A stretch of 64,000 nucleotides of DNA from Pelagibacteraceae bacterium AG-430-P08 (GTDB lineage Bacteria > Pseudomonadota > Alphaproteobacteria > Pelagibacterales > Pelagibacteraceae). Location: the NCBI GenBank assembly GCA_003212925.1, contig QCOL01000001.1, forward strand, positions 1-64,000, written 5' to 3'. The notes beneath the pieces were generated by a model that saw nothing but the letters and a program-made list of their open reading frames with translations, was not told the DNA's origin and searched no databases. The position numbers were made by a program, and so were the translations under genes. Positions 8,179 to 16,478 of the stretch are shown one piece after another (the stretch's first letter is position 1; each line of letters starts with the position of its first letter).

Positions 8179-8886
8179 TTAAAAAAGAATTTTTTTAAGT
8201 TTAAATATATTCATTGATGGATTTGGGGGATAAAACTTTTTTCCAGAAGCTTTTTTAACATTTTTATTATATTTTTTTGCGAAATTAAAAAGATTTTGAA
8301 TTTTACCACCTACATTCAAAATACCTTTTTGATGAATTATTTTTGGAATCATTTGAGCAACTTCCTCGTGAAATATAAAGTTTGTTTTAATATCAGAAAA
8401 AGCACTTTTATGTACAAATGGTTTTTCACACATAATTAATCTAAGTATTAAGGAATTTTTATATAATTTAACAGCACACTCACCTCCTAGTTTCGACCAA
8501 GCATAACTGTTAAACGGAAGAACAGCCTCACCTTCCTTATAATTACCTCTTTTTCCTTCATAAACATAGCCTGTTGAAAAATAAATTAATTTAACGTTAA
8601 ATTTTTTACAAGCTATAACAATGTTTGATGTGCCAATAATGTTAAGATTTATACTTCTTTCAATATGTTTGTCATGTACGTCCATTGGTCTTGATAGACC
8701 TGCACAATGAATAAGAAACTTAGGTTTTTTTTTTCTTAAATAATTTTCTATACTTTTAATGATTAAAATATCTAGTTCACTTTTTTTTGGATAAAGACAT
8801 TTTTTTCCAAAACTTGTTTTTTTTAAAACCTCACAGAACCTTCCAGTTCCACCAGTAACTACTATTTTGTTAGAATTTAATTTCAA
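8179..8886 (-). CDS. RmlD-like NAD(P)-dependent sugar reductase (SDR family)
   Basis: A 235-residue extended SDR close to the dTDP-4-dehydrorhamnose reductase type. It shows VVTGGTGRF (residues 9-17), LIHCAGLSRP, FSTGYVYEG carrying the active-site Ser/Thr, and NSYAWSKLGGE with an intact YxxxK. It is shorter than typical RmlD (about 290-300 residues), because the C-terminal substrate domain is reduced. In the context of rmlABC, a 2,3-dehydratase and a C-methyltransferase it is the best candidate for the final 4-ketoreductase of the deoxysugar pathway. It is convergent with the tRNA-Met and divergent from the C-methyltransferase operon. The family is certain; the precise substrate is inferred from neighbours. 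Confidence 0.75.
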   Translation of the reverse strand: MKLNSNKIVVTGGTGRFCEVLKKTSFGKKCLYPKKSELDILIIKSIENYLRKKKPKFLIHCAGLSRPMDVHDKHIERSINLNIIGTSNIVIACKKFNVKLIYFSTGYVYEGKRGNYKEGEAVLPFNSYAWSKLGGECAVKLYKNSLILRLIMCEKPFVHKSAFSDIKTNFIFHEEVAQMIPKIIHQKGILNVGGKIQNLFNFAKKYNKNVKKASGKKFYPPNPSMNIFKLKKILF

Positions 8887-8947
8887 TTTTTATTTGCTTT
8901 TTGATAACTTTATATATTAATGGTAGCTATCTTTGAACTAACAAGTT

Positions 8948-10135
8948 ATGAAAAAAATATTTTTAAATTTAGGTAGACAACCATTAGCTAATTCTTTTTT
9001 AAAAGACATTAGTAAAAAAACAATAAAAAGAGAGTTTTTTTATAACCTCAAGATTTGTTTTGATACATCAAATTTTTTGGTCTCAATTCAAAGGCCTGTA
9101 AATCCAAAAAAGCAATATACAAATGAATATGCACATAGAGCGTCCGAATCACAAACTATGAGAACTGCTTTTAAAAATATTGCATTTAATCTTAAAAAAA
9201 AATTTAGACCTAGTACAATATTGGAGATTGGGAGCAATGATGGAGTTTTTCTTAAAAATTTTAATCCAAAAAAAGTTATAGCTGTTGAGCCATGTAAAAA
9301 TTTAGCAAATATTACCAAGAAAAAATTTAAAACTTATCCTGAATTTTGGAATTTAAAATTATCAAAAAAAATTACTAAAAACAAACAAAGAAAAATAGAT
9401 TTAGTTTTTTCAGCAAATACAATTTCCCATATTCCAAATCTGAAGGAGTCTTTATCGTCACTTTATAATGTTTTATCCGAAAATGGAGTTATAGTAATAG
9501 AAGATCCATCTTTATTATCAATTTTGAAAAATAATTCATACGATCAATTTTATGATGAACATGTTTATGTTTTTTCTGCGATAGCGATAAAATGTCTTGT
9601 AAAAGATTATAATTTAAGATTATTTGATGTAGATAAAATTTCAACACATGGCGGTTCATTGAGATATTATATATGTAAAAACACTGCAAAATATAAATCA
9701 ACTTCTAAATTAAAGAAATATTTAGAAACAGAAAAAAAAAATAATTTGAATAAATTTGAAACTTATAAAAAATTTTCAAATAGAGTAAAAAAATCGAAAA
9801 AAAATTTATATGAATTATTTAAAAAAATTAAACGTCAAAATAAAAAAATAATTAGCTATGGAGCTACTTATAAATCAACAACAGTTTTTAATTATTGTAA
9901 AATAGATAATAAAATTTTTGACTATGTAACTGATACAACAAAAAATAAGCAGGGTAAATTTACACCGGGCACACATATTCCAATAATTTCTCCAGAGAGA
10001 GGAATTAATGAAACTGTTGATTATGCTTTTTTAGGTGCTTGGAATTTCAAAAAAGAAATTTTAAAAAAAGAAAAAGAAAGAATTAAAAGTGGGTTAAAGT
10101 TTATTACCCATGTACCTTATCCCAGAATAATTTAA
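8948..10135 (+). CDS. sugar C-methyltransferase (TylC3/TcaB9-like), N-terminal zinc motif missing
   Basis: A 395-residue SAM-dependent enzyme of the NDP-sugar C-3-methyltransferase family. It begins at the family's LGRQPLANSF block, has SAM motif ILEIGSNDGVFL (about 90), ANTISHIPNL, the catalytic YDEH (about 201-204), HGGSLRYY, and the C-terminal Rossmann part ISYGATYKSTT with the HIPIIS end. The four zinc-binding cysteines of relatives are absent: the first CxxC would lie before the start, where an in-frame stop (8939-8941) blocks extension, and the second reads CFDT. The family methylates C3 of a 4-keto-2,6-dideoxy NDP-sugar. It is followed after 1 bp by the 2,3-dehydratase. Confidence 0.85.
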   Translation: MKKIFLNLGRQPLANSFLKDISKKTIKREFFYNLKICFDTSNFLVSIQRPVNPKKQYTNEYAHRASESQTMRTAFKNIAFNLKKKFRPSTILEIGSNDGVFLKNFNPKKVIAVEPCKNLANITKKKFKTYPEFWNLKLSKKITKNKQRKIDLVFSANTISHIPNLKESLSSLYNVLSENGVIVIEDPSLLSILKNNSYDQFYDEHVYVFSAIAIKCLVKDYNLRLFDVDKISTHGGSLRYYICKNTAKYKSTSKLKKYLETEKKNNLNKFETYKKFSNRVKKSKKNLYELFKKIKRQNKKIISYGATYKSTTVFNYCKIDNKIFDYVTDTTKNKQGKFTPGTHIPIISPERGINETVDYAFLGAWNFKKEILKKEKERIKSGLKFITHVPYPRII

Positions 10136-10136
10136 A

Positions 10137-11399
10137 ATGATTACAAAAAAGTATAAAAATTGGATTAAGAGTCAAAGAAATAAACAAAAAATTAAAATTA
10201 AAATAACTAAAATTTCAGAACTAGATAAATGGAAACTTGATAAAACAAAACTATCACATTTAAGTAAAAAATTTTTTAAAATAATTGGTATAAATATTAA
10301 AACAAACTTTTTTACCAAAGGATGGGATCAACCAATAATTAAGCAAAATGAAGTCGGTATATTAGGTATAATTAAAAATGATAAGGATAATAAATATCTA
10401 CTTCAAGCTAAGATAGAGCCTGGGAATATAAATAAATTACAGCTTTCTCCAACTGTTCAAGCAACAAAAAGTAACTATTCAGTAGTACATGGAGGCAAAA
10501 AAGTTTTATTCTTAAATTTTTTTTTAAAGAAACAGAAATTTAAGTCATTTCAGTCAGAGCAAGCTTTTAGATATTACAATAAGCAAAATGCTAATATTAT
10601 TTTTCATACAAATAAGAAAATACAGAAGGCTGATGAATTTATGTGGTTTAAGAAAGAAGAAATATATTTTTTATTAAAAAAAAAGAATTTAATTAATATG
10701 GATACTTTATCGGTATTCTCTTGTTTTGTAAAAAAAAAAACTTTTGATAAACCATTAAATTCTTTGAGTGATATTAATGATTGGATTTTGAAAAATGATA
10801 CTAAATATTTTTTAAAAACTAAAATTAAAGAACTTTCTAGACTTAAAGAATGGAGAATAACTAACGAAAAAATTTACCATAAAAATAATAATTTTTTTTC
10901 AATTATAGGATTGAATGTTGTTTCCAACACTAGAGAGGTAAATAAATGGTCACAACCAATTATTAAAGGAAAAAATATGTCACTTGCTGGATTTATTATG
11001 AAAGATTTTAATAATACCAGGCATTACTTATGTAGATATATCTTAAAACCTGGTTCCAAGAAAAGTACAATTTCTTGTACAGTAAATACATCTGATATTG
11101 ATAATTATAAGCACCTTTTTTCTTTATCAGATTTCCAGAAAAAAATTATTAAAAATTATTTTTTAAATAAAAAAAAATCTTTTATTTATAATAATATTTT
11201 ATCCGAGGAAGGCGGTAGATTTTATCATTCGCAGATTAATTATAAGGCATTATACTTAAACAAAAACGAAGAAATAAACAAACCAAATACTTATATATGG
11301 TTATCACATAACCAAATAGTTAATTTTATTAAAAAACAACAAATTGATATTGAGGCAAGGCTACTTTTTGGCATAATAAATTTTAAGGAAACAATTTAA
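10137..11399 (+). CDS. NDP-hexose 2,3-dehydratase
   Basis: A 420-residue protein built of two homologous halves, as in the TylX3/EvaA family. Each half has a W-x-QPII block (WDQPIIKQNEVGILG and WSQPIIKGKNMSLAG). The first half carries the signature LQLSPTVQATKSNY (about residues 100-114). The second half is more divergent (ISCTVNTSDIDNY), as is usual. The family removes water across C2-C3 of NDP-4-keto-6-deoxyglucose to give a 3,4-diketo-2,6-dideoxy intermediate. It is transcribed with the C-methyltransferase upstream and the Gfo/Idh reductase downstream, the partners this chemistry needs. Composition is extremely Lys/Asn/Ile-rich. Confidence 0.88.
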   Translation: MITKKYKNWIKSQRNKQKIKIKITKISELDKWKLDKTKLSHLSKKFFKIIGINIKTNFFTKGWDQPIIKQNEVGILGIIKNDKDNKYLLQAKIEPGNINKLQLSPTVQATKSNYSVVHGGKKVLFLNFFLKKQKFKSFQSEQAFRYYNKQNANIIFHTNKKIQKADEFMWFKKEEIYFLLKKKNLINMDTLSVFSCFVKKKTFDKPLNSLSDINDWILKNDTKYFLKTKIKELSRLKEWRITNEKIYHKNNNFFSIIGLNVVSNTREVNKWSQPIIKGKNMSLAGFIMKDFNNTRHYLCRYILKPGSKKSTISCTVNTSDIDNYKHLFSLSDFQKKIIKNYFLNKKKSFIYNNILSEEGGRFYHSQINYKALYLNKNEEINKPNTYIWLSHNQIVNFIKKQQIDIEARLLFGIINFKETI

Positions 11400-12308
11400 T
11401 TGAAAATTTTAATTTTAGGTTACTCCAATATAGTTAGAAGAAGAATTTTAAATGTATTCAAAGAAAAAAAAATAGAATTATTTATAGCCTCAAAATCACA
11501 CAAAAATCAAATTAAAGGTATTAAAAAACAATTTAAATCATATGAAATTGCAATTAAAAAATGTAGACCAAATTTAGTTTATATTTCTTTACCAAATTCA
11601 AAACATTTTTATTGGGCAAAAAAATCTTTAAATAATAAATGTAACACCATTGTTGACAAGCCAATTACTGTTAACAGAAAACAGTTGAATAAATTAATAT
11701 TTTTATCAAAAAAAAATAAAAAGCTTTTGGTTGAATCAACTTTTTTTAACTATCACTTACAAATGAAAAAAATTATAAAAATTCACAAGAACGATGAATT
11801 TAAAAAGATTAATGCTACTTTTATCATTCCAAAACCAAGTAAAAAAAGCATATTAATGTCGAAAAAACTTCAAGGTGGAGTTTTGATGGATATGGGACCT
11901 TATATTTCTTCTATACCAAGATTATTTAATCTAAAAAAAATATTAAGTAAAAAAATTGAGATTAAAAGAAATAAAGAAAATCTAATTATATCTATTAAAT
12001 TTTTCTTTAAATTCAAGGAGGGAAAATATAATGGAGTTTTTAAATTTGGTGGTAAATATAAAAATCAACTTAAGATTTCAAATAAATATAATACAAGTAT
12101 TATTGATAGAGTTTTTTCACCTCCAGAAGATGAAAACTTAAATTTGAAATTAGTTACTAAAAAAAGAAAAAAAAATATTATAATAAAAAAAGATAATTGT
12201 TTTAGAAATTTTTTTATGGAAGTTTTAAAAATTATAAAAGATAAAAAATATAGTTTTTATTACAAAAGAATGGAACATGATGTAATTTTTAGGTCAATTC
12301 TAACTTAA
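11400..12308 (+). CDS. Gfo/Idh/MocA oxidoreductase, probable NDP-hexose 3-ketoreductase
   Basis: A 302-residue protein with a Rossmann start (ILILGYSNIVRRRILN), then VYISLPNSKHFYWAKKSL and VDKPIT, the family's conserved lysine motif (EKP-like), and QGGVLMDMGPY, matching the GG-x-x-D-x-G block. These are standard for Gfo/Idh/MocA dehydrogenases. The 3-ketoreductases of deoxysugar pathways (TylC1, KijD10) belong to this family, and the gene directly follows the 2,3-dehydratase, so reduction of the 3-keto group is the likely job. The start is a TTG immediately after the preceding TAA; no ATG gives a full Rossmann fold. Its last 9 bp overlap rmlC from the opposite strand. Confidence 0.78.
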   Translation: MKILILGYSNIVRRRILNVFKEKKIELFIASKSHKNQIKGIKKQFKSYEIAIKKCRPNLVYISLPNSKHFYWAKKSLNNKCNTIVDKPITVNRKQLNKLIFLSKKNKKLLVESTFFNYHLQMKKIIKIHKNDEFKKINATFIIPKPSKKSILMSKKLQGGVLMDMGPYISSIPRLFNLKKILSKKIEIKRNKENLIISIKFFFKFKEGKYNGVFKFGGKYKNQLKISNKYNTSIIDRVFSPPEDENLNLKLVTKKRKKNIIIKKDNCFRNFFMEVLKIIKDKKYSFYYKRMEHDVIFRSILT

Positions 12309-12830
12309 AAGATCATCTATATAATGATTTAGACTGGTTGCATTTTTATCTTTAAAACTTATATTTGGTTTTTTAACGGGCCATTTTATCTTAAGTTTTG
12401 GATCATTATATTTAATTGATCTTTCATTTTTTGGTGATCTATATTCAGTGCAGCTATAACATACAATGTTTTCTTTTTTTAAAGTTAAAAATCCGTGCGC
12501 AAATCCTGGCGGTATAAATACTGAGGAACAGTTTTTTTCATTTAATTTTATTGAAAAATGCTTTCCAAATGTTTTTGAGTTTTTTCGCAAATCTACTGCC
12601 ACATCAAAAATTTCACCTTTAATAACAGAAATCAATTTTCCTTGTGGTTTTTTTATTTGAAAGTGTAAACCTCTAAGAACATTTTTCTTTGATACCGATG
12701 TAATTTGAAATTTAAATTTTTTTTTAATTAATTTCTCTAAATATAATTCTCTTAGATAACCTCTTTTATCACGATGTTTTACTCCATCCAAAATAACAAG
12801 ACCTTTAAATTTAGTTTTTTTTATATTCAT
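12300..12830 (-). CDS. rmlC: dTDP-4-dehydrorhamnose 3,5-epimerase (or 5-epimerase)
   Basis: A 176-residue cupin of normal RmlC length. It has NVLRGLHFQ (active-site His56), KPQGKLISV, FDVAVDLRKNS and PPGFAHGF. In the family it epimerises C3 and C5 of dTDP-4-keto-6-deoxyglucose; in branched-sugar pathways a homologue does C5 only. Which applies here cannot be read from sequence. It is the last gene of the rmlB-rmlA-DUF4422-rmlC minus-strand operon and overlaps the DUF4422 gene by 4 bp. It converges on the 3-ketoreductase gene. Confidence 0.9.
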   Translation of the reverse strand: MNIKKTKFKGLVILDGVKHRDKRGYLRELYLEKLIKKKFKFQITSVSKKNVLRGLHFQIKKPQGKLISVIKGEIFDVAVDLRKNSKTFGKHFSIKLNEKNCSSVFIPPGFAHGFLTLKKENIVCYSCTEYRSPKNERSIKYNDPKLKIKWPVKKPNISFKDKNATSLNHYIDDLLS

Positions 12831-13627
12831 TTTCTAATATCATGAAACATAATAGGCCATTCCAAATAGTTCGTGTTTTCTTTAAACCAATAAGATAAAA
12901 ATCGCTCACCTAAAAAAGCGTATAAACGGGTCTTTCCATAACCATCTAAATTAAAGCCAAAAATATCCTCACATTTTCTCAACCAATCAAAAAGCACTGT
13001 ATAGTAATTGTTCATAATTTTTTTAGATTTAGTTACAAACATATTTCCTTGATTAAAAGAAGTTTGAGTTCGTACAAAATCAGAAAATTTCTTTTTATCT
13101 TGTAAATTTAGTTGTCCAATGGCTTTATCCAATATTCCATTACCATGAAACATATCAAATTGGAATCTTATATTTCTATATTTTTTATTCAAAATTATTT
13201 TTGGATTTCGAAAAAAAGCTTTTTTCCCATATTTCAAAACTTTAATCCATTTTATTTCTTTGAGACTTAATTCATCTCCAATTATAACATCATAACCATT
13301 CCATTCCTCAGGAATTTCTTTAATTACCATATCCTCAAATGTTTTAGCGTAATTTATTTTCTTTTTCCAAAATCTTCTATAGCCACAAAATCCTATCCAC
13401 TCGTTATTAGGTATTTTATGAAGTAAATTTTTCCAAAGATAATAATGAAAAGTGTATTCACTATAAAATTTATTTTTATTTGCAATATTTTCACCATCTT
13501 TGTCTGTAATCCACCCATCTGAAAATTCAGAGTCTCCCAATCCTACTGGCAAATAACCTAAATTTGATATTTTATTTAAAAGATTGTTATCTATAGCAAC
13601 ACAATACATATAATTTATCTTACCCAT
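12827..13627 (-). CDS. DUF4422-type glycosyltransferase-like protein
   Basis: A 266-residue protein with the DUF4422 pattern: an N-terminal strand (MYCVAIDNN), KFYSEYTFHYYLWKN, then WIGFCGYRRFW, corresponding to the Y/C-H/G-YRR-Y/F block of this capsule-associated family. QTSFNQGNMFVTKS and WLRKCEDIFGF follow. Family members occur in capsule and O-antigen loci and are thought to be glycosyltransferases, though the chemistry is poorly described. It lies between rmlA and rmlC in one operon, so it may transfer the sugar made by this cluster. No membrane segment or signal peptide is seen. Confidence 0.7.
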   Translation of the reverse strand: MGKINYMYCVAIDNNLLNKISNLGYLPVGLGDSEFSDGWITDKDGENIANKNKFYSEYTFHYYLWKNLLHKIPNNEWIGFCGYRRFWKKKINYAKTFEDMVIKEIPEEWNGYDVIIGDELSLKEIKWIKVLKYGKKAFFRNPKIILNKKYRNIRFQFDMFHGNGILDKAIGQLNLQDKKKFSDFVRTQTSFNQGNMFVTKSKKIMNNYYTVLFDWLRKCEDIFGFNLDGYGKTRLYAFLGERFLSYWFKENTNYLEWPIMFHDIRK

Positions 13628-13641
13628 ACTTAGAAATTTAA

Positions 13642-14505
13642 TTATATCAGTTTTTTTATGTAATCAGAATAAGAGCAATTTCCATAAAACATAATAGCAT
13701 TTTTTAGTTGTTTTTTATTTATCCACTTATTATTGAACGCAATCTCTTCTAAACAAGCGATTTTGAAACCTTGTCTATTTTCAATTGCAGATACAAACGC
13801 ACTTGTTTTATAAAAATCTTCAATGGACCCTGTATCTAGCCATGCTCCTCCTCTTCCAATTAATTCTCCTGATAATTTTTTATTTTTCAAATAGAAATTT
13901 AATAAATCTACAATTTCTAATTCACCCCTTTTTGACGGTTTAAGTTTTTTTGCATAATTACAGACTTTTTTATCAAAAAAATATAATCCAGTAATCGCTA
14001 AATCAGATAAGAATTTTTTTGGTTTTTCTTTAATACTTTTAATTTTTTTGCCTAAAACTTTCGCCACTCCAAAATTTTCTGGATTATTTACTCTATGAAG
14101 CAAAACTTTAGCGCCGTTTTTTAATTTTGAACAATTTTGAAGAATTTTTGATAAGTTTTGCCCATAAAAAAAATTATCACCTAATATCAAACAAACATTT
14201 TGGTTATTAATAAATTTTTCACCTAATATAAATGCTTCAGGTAAACCATTTGGATTTTTTTGTTCAAGATACTCAATTTTGATACCAAAGTTTTTCCCAT
14301 CAGGAATAATTTTTTTGTATTGTGGTAATTGACCTTTGTTAACTATAATTAAAATATCCTTTATACCTGCAAGCATCAATATAGATAATGGATAGAATAT
14401 TAGTGGTTTATCATGAATTGGAAGCAATTGTTTATTTACTGCTTTCGTTAAAGGACTCATCCTTGTTCCTCTACCTCCAGCTAAAATAATTCCTTTTTTT
14501 ATCAT
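13642..14505 (-). CDS. rmlA: glucose-1-phosphate thymidylyltransferase
   Basis: A 287-residue nucleotidyltransferase of usual RmlA length. It begins KGIILAGGRGTRMSPLT, the nucleotide-binding G-x-G-T-R motif, followed by KQLLPIHDKPLIFYPL. LILGDNFFYG carries the metal-binding Asp, and TGLYFFD and GGAWLDTGS form the sugar pocket. It makes dTDP-glucose from dTTP and glucose-1-phosphate, the first step of all dTDP-deoxysugars. It overlaps rmlB by 4 bp (ATGA). The phosphohexomutase at 38.6 kb could supply glucose-1-phosphate. Confidence 0.95.
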   Translation of the reverse strand: MIKKGIILAGGRGTRMSPLTKAVNKQLLPIHDKPLIFYPLSILMLAGIKDILIIVNKGQLPQYKKIIPDGKNFGIKIEYLEQKNPNGLPEAFILGEKFINNQNVCLILGDNFFYGQNLSKILQNCSKLKNGAKVLLHRVNNPENFGVAKVLGKKIKSIKEKPKKFLSDLAITGLYFFDKKVCNYAKKLKPSKRGELEIVDLLNFYLKNKKLSGELIGRGGAWLDTGSIEDFYKTSAFVSAIENRQGFKIACLEEIAFNNKWINKKQLKNAIMFYGNCSYSDYIKKLI

Positions 14506-15521
14506 TTTTTTCCTAATCTTTTAACTATATCTTTTTTTGAAAAATTTTTAAAATATTTTTGATTTTCCACATACCAATTAAATGTTTCTATAATGCCTTT
14601 TTCAAAATTATATTTTGGCATCCATTTTAATTTTGATTTAATCTTATTGCTATTTAGTGCATATCTTAGATCGTGACCTGGTCTATCTTTTACAAATTTT
14701 ATTTTTACAATTTTTTTTTTGTTCAATATTTTCTTAGCAATTATAAGAAGTTTTTTCGAAATTTGTGAATTATCTAAATTGTAATTCGAACCAATATTAT
14801 AAAATTCACCATTTTTTCCTTTTTGAAAAACTTTAAGTAATGCTTCACAATGATCTTGAACATAAATCCATTCTCTAGAATTTTTTCCTTTGCCATAAAT
14901 TGGTAGGTCCAAACCATTTAATATATTGTAAATTAATTTAGGAATTAATTTTTCAGGATGTTGTCTTGGTCCATAATTATTAGAGCAATTAGTAACTATA
15001 ACTGGCAAATTGAATGTTCTAAAATAAGAAAATACAATATGATCGGAGGAAGCTTTGCTTGCTGCGTATGGTGAACTAGGTTTATAAGGCCAAGTTTCTG
15101 TGCTTCGACCTTTAAGCACATCACCATAAACCTCATCTGTAGAAATATGAATTAATTTTGTTTGTTTGTATTTTTTATAAAATTTTTTAAATGCTTCTAA
15201 CAAATTAAAAACACCTAAAGTATTTGAGTAAAAGAATTCTCTAGGCCCATCTATAGACCTGTCTACATGAGTTTCAGCAGCTAAATTAAAAATACCTTGA
15301 GGTTTAAATTTTTCAAAAATTTGTAGAATCTTTTTTTGATTATTTATGTCAGTTTTTATATAAGAGTATTTTTTATTTTTTGAAAAATCTTTTACATTGT
15401 AAACATTTGCTGCATAATTTACTTTATCAATATTTAATACAACGAAACCTTTTGACAAAAGTAATTTAATTAAATTACTACCAATAAATCCAAGACCACC
15501 AGTAACTATAAATCTTTTCAT
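14502..15521 (-). CDS. rmlB: dTDP-glucose 4,6-dehydratase
   Basis: A 339-residue extended SDR with GGLGFIGSNL at the N-terminus, NLAAETHVDRSIDGP, HISTDEVYGD containing the Thr-Asp-Glu catalytic triplet, YAASKASSDH with YxxxK, and NCSNNYGPRQHPEKLIP. All are specific hallmarks of RmlB. It converts dTDP-glucose to dTDP-4-keto-6-deoxyglucose using bound NAD+. It is the first gene of the minus-strand operon and diverges from the GT2 gene with only 27 bp between the starts, so both promoters are squeezed into that gap or into coding sequence. Confidence 0.95.
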   Translation of the reverse strand: MKRFIVTGGLGFIGSNLIKLLLSKGFVVLNIDKVNYAANVYNVKDFSKNKKYSYIKTDINNQKKILQIFEKFKPQGIFNLAAETHVDRSIDGPREFFYSNTLGVFNLLEAFKKFYKKYKQTKLIHISTDEVYGDVLKGRSTETWPYKPSSPYAASKASSDHIVFSYFRTFNLPVIVTNCSNNYGPRQHPEKLIPKLIYNILNGLDLPIYGKGKNSREWIYVQDHCEALLKVFQKGKNGEFYNIGSNYNLDNSQISKKLLIIAKKILNKKKIVKIKFVKDRPGHDLRYALNSNKIKSKLKWMPKYNFEKGIIETFNWYVENQKYFKNFSKKDIVKRLGKK

Positions 15522-15548
15522 ATAATTTTTTTACATCAATAAAAAAAA

Positions 15549-16478
15549 ATGTATATAAATAAGTTATACGAATTTATGTTAAAAAATTTGCCTAAATTAT
15601 CAGTTAATATCTTAACATTTAAAACTAATAAAAATATTTTAAAAAGATGTATTAGCTCAATTGATAAATCAATTCCAATTAATATTATTGAAAATTCTAA
15701 AAATTTTGATCACTCGAAATATTTTAAAAAGATTAGAAAAAATGTGAAAATTTATTGCACTGGTGAAAATTATGGTTATGGAAAAGGTCATAATTATGGT
15801 TTTTCTAAAACTAGCAGCAGATATGTTCTAATATGCAACCCAGATGTAATATTTAAAAAAAATTATTTCAAAAATTTGATTAAATATTTAGGTCAAAAAT
15901 TAATTTTTAATATCTTAGGTTCTCAATATGAAAAAAAAGAAATGTATAAACCAGCTTATGGATTATTTGATAATAAAAAAATAAATCCAAAATTAAAAAA
16001 AGATAAATTTGGTTTTCAAAGAGTTAATTGGGTAGTTGGTTGCACAATGATATTTGATTTGAATAGATTTAAAACAAAAAAAATATTTGATGAAAATTAT
16101 TTTATGTTTTATGAAGAAACCGATTTGTGCAAAAGAGTTATTTCTAAAAACGGCATTATATATAGTGGAAGTAAATTAATAATAAATCATCTTGGTGAAA
16201 AAAGTTCATTTGGAGTAATACCAAAACACAAAATTGATTACATTAAATTGAGAAATTGGCATTTGATGTGGTCATCATTTTACTTTTCAAAAAAACACTT
16301 TGGTTTTTTTTATTCTTTTATAACTCATTTTTACTCTTTAATGAAAAATATTATTAAGTATTTTATTTTTTTACTCTTTTTCCAGAAAGAAAAATCTACG
16401 AAACACCTTTATAGATATTTGGGTTTATTAAATTCTATGTTAGGTAATAAATCTTTATTTAGAGTTCAAATTAAATGA
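15549..16478 (+). CDS. glycosyltransferase family 2 (rhamnosyltransferase-like)
   Basis: A 309-residue GT-A enzyme. LSVNILTFKTNKNILKRCISSI is the N-terminal nucleotide-binding strand. GENYGYGKGHNYGF and VLICNPDVIFKKNYF (NPDV in place of a classical DxD) match WbbL-like rhamnosyltransferases. WVVGCTMIFD and FMFYEETDLCKRV contain the ED catalytic-base region. A hydrophobic stretch near the C-terminus may associate with the membrane. The start could also be Met10 (MLKNLPKLSVN). It probably adds a deoxysugar made by this island to a surface glycan. It overlaps the FkbM gene by 4 bp. Confidence 0.82.
   Translation: MYINKLYEFMLKNLPKLSVNILTFKTNKNILKRCISSIDKSIPINIIENSKNFDHSKYFKKIRKNVKIYCTGENYGYGKGHNYGFSKTSSRYVLICNPDVIFKKNYFKNLIKYLGQKLIFNILGSQYEKKEMYKPAYGLFDNKKINPKLKKDKFGFQRVNWVVGCTMIFDLNRFKTKKIFDENYFMFYEETDLCKRVISKNGIIYSGSKLIINHLGEKSSFGVIPKHKIDYIKLRNWHLMWSSFYFSKKHFGFFYSFITHFYSLMKNIIKYFIFLLFFQKEKSTKHLYRYLGLLNSMLGNKSLFRVQIK

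Noticed and set aside
9088-9701. Two minus-strand ORFs (76 and 70 aa)
   Set aside because: They are antisense to the sugar C-methyltransferase, whose frame carries all family motifs.
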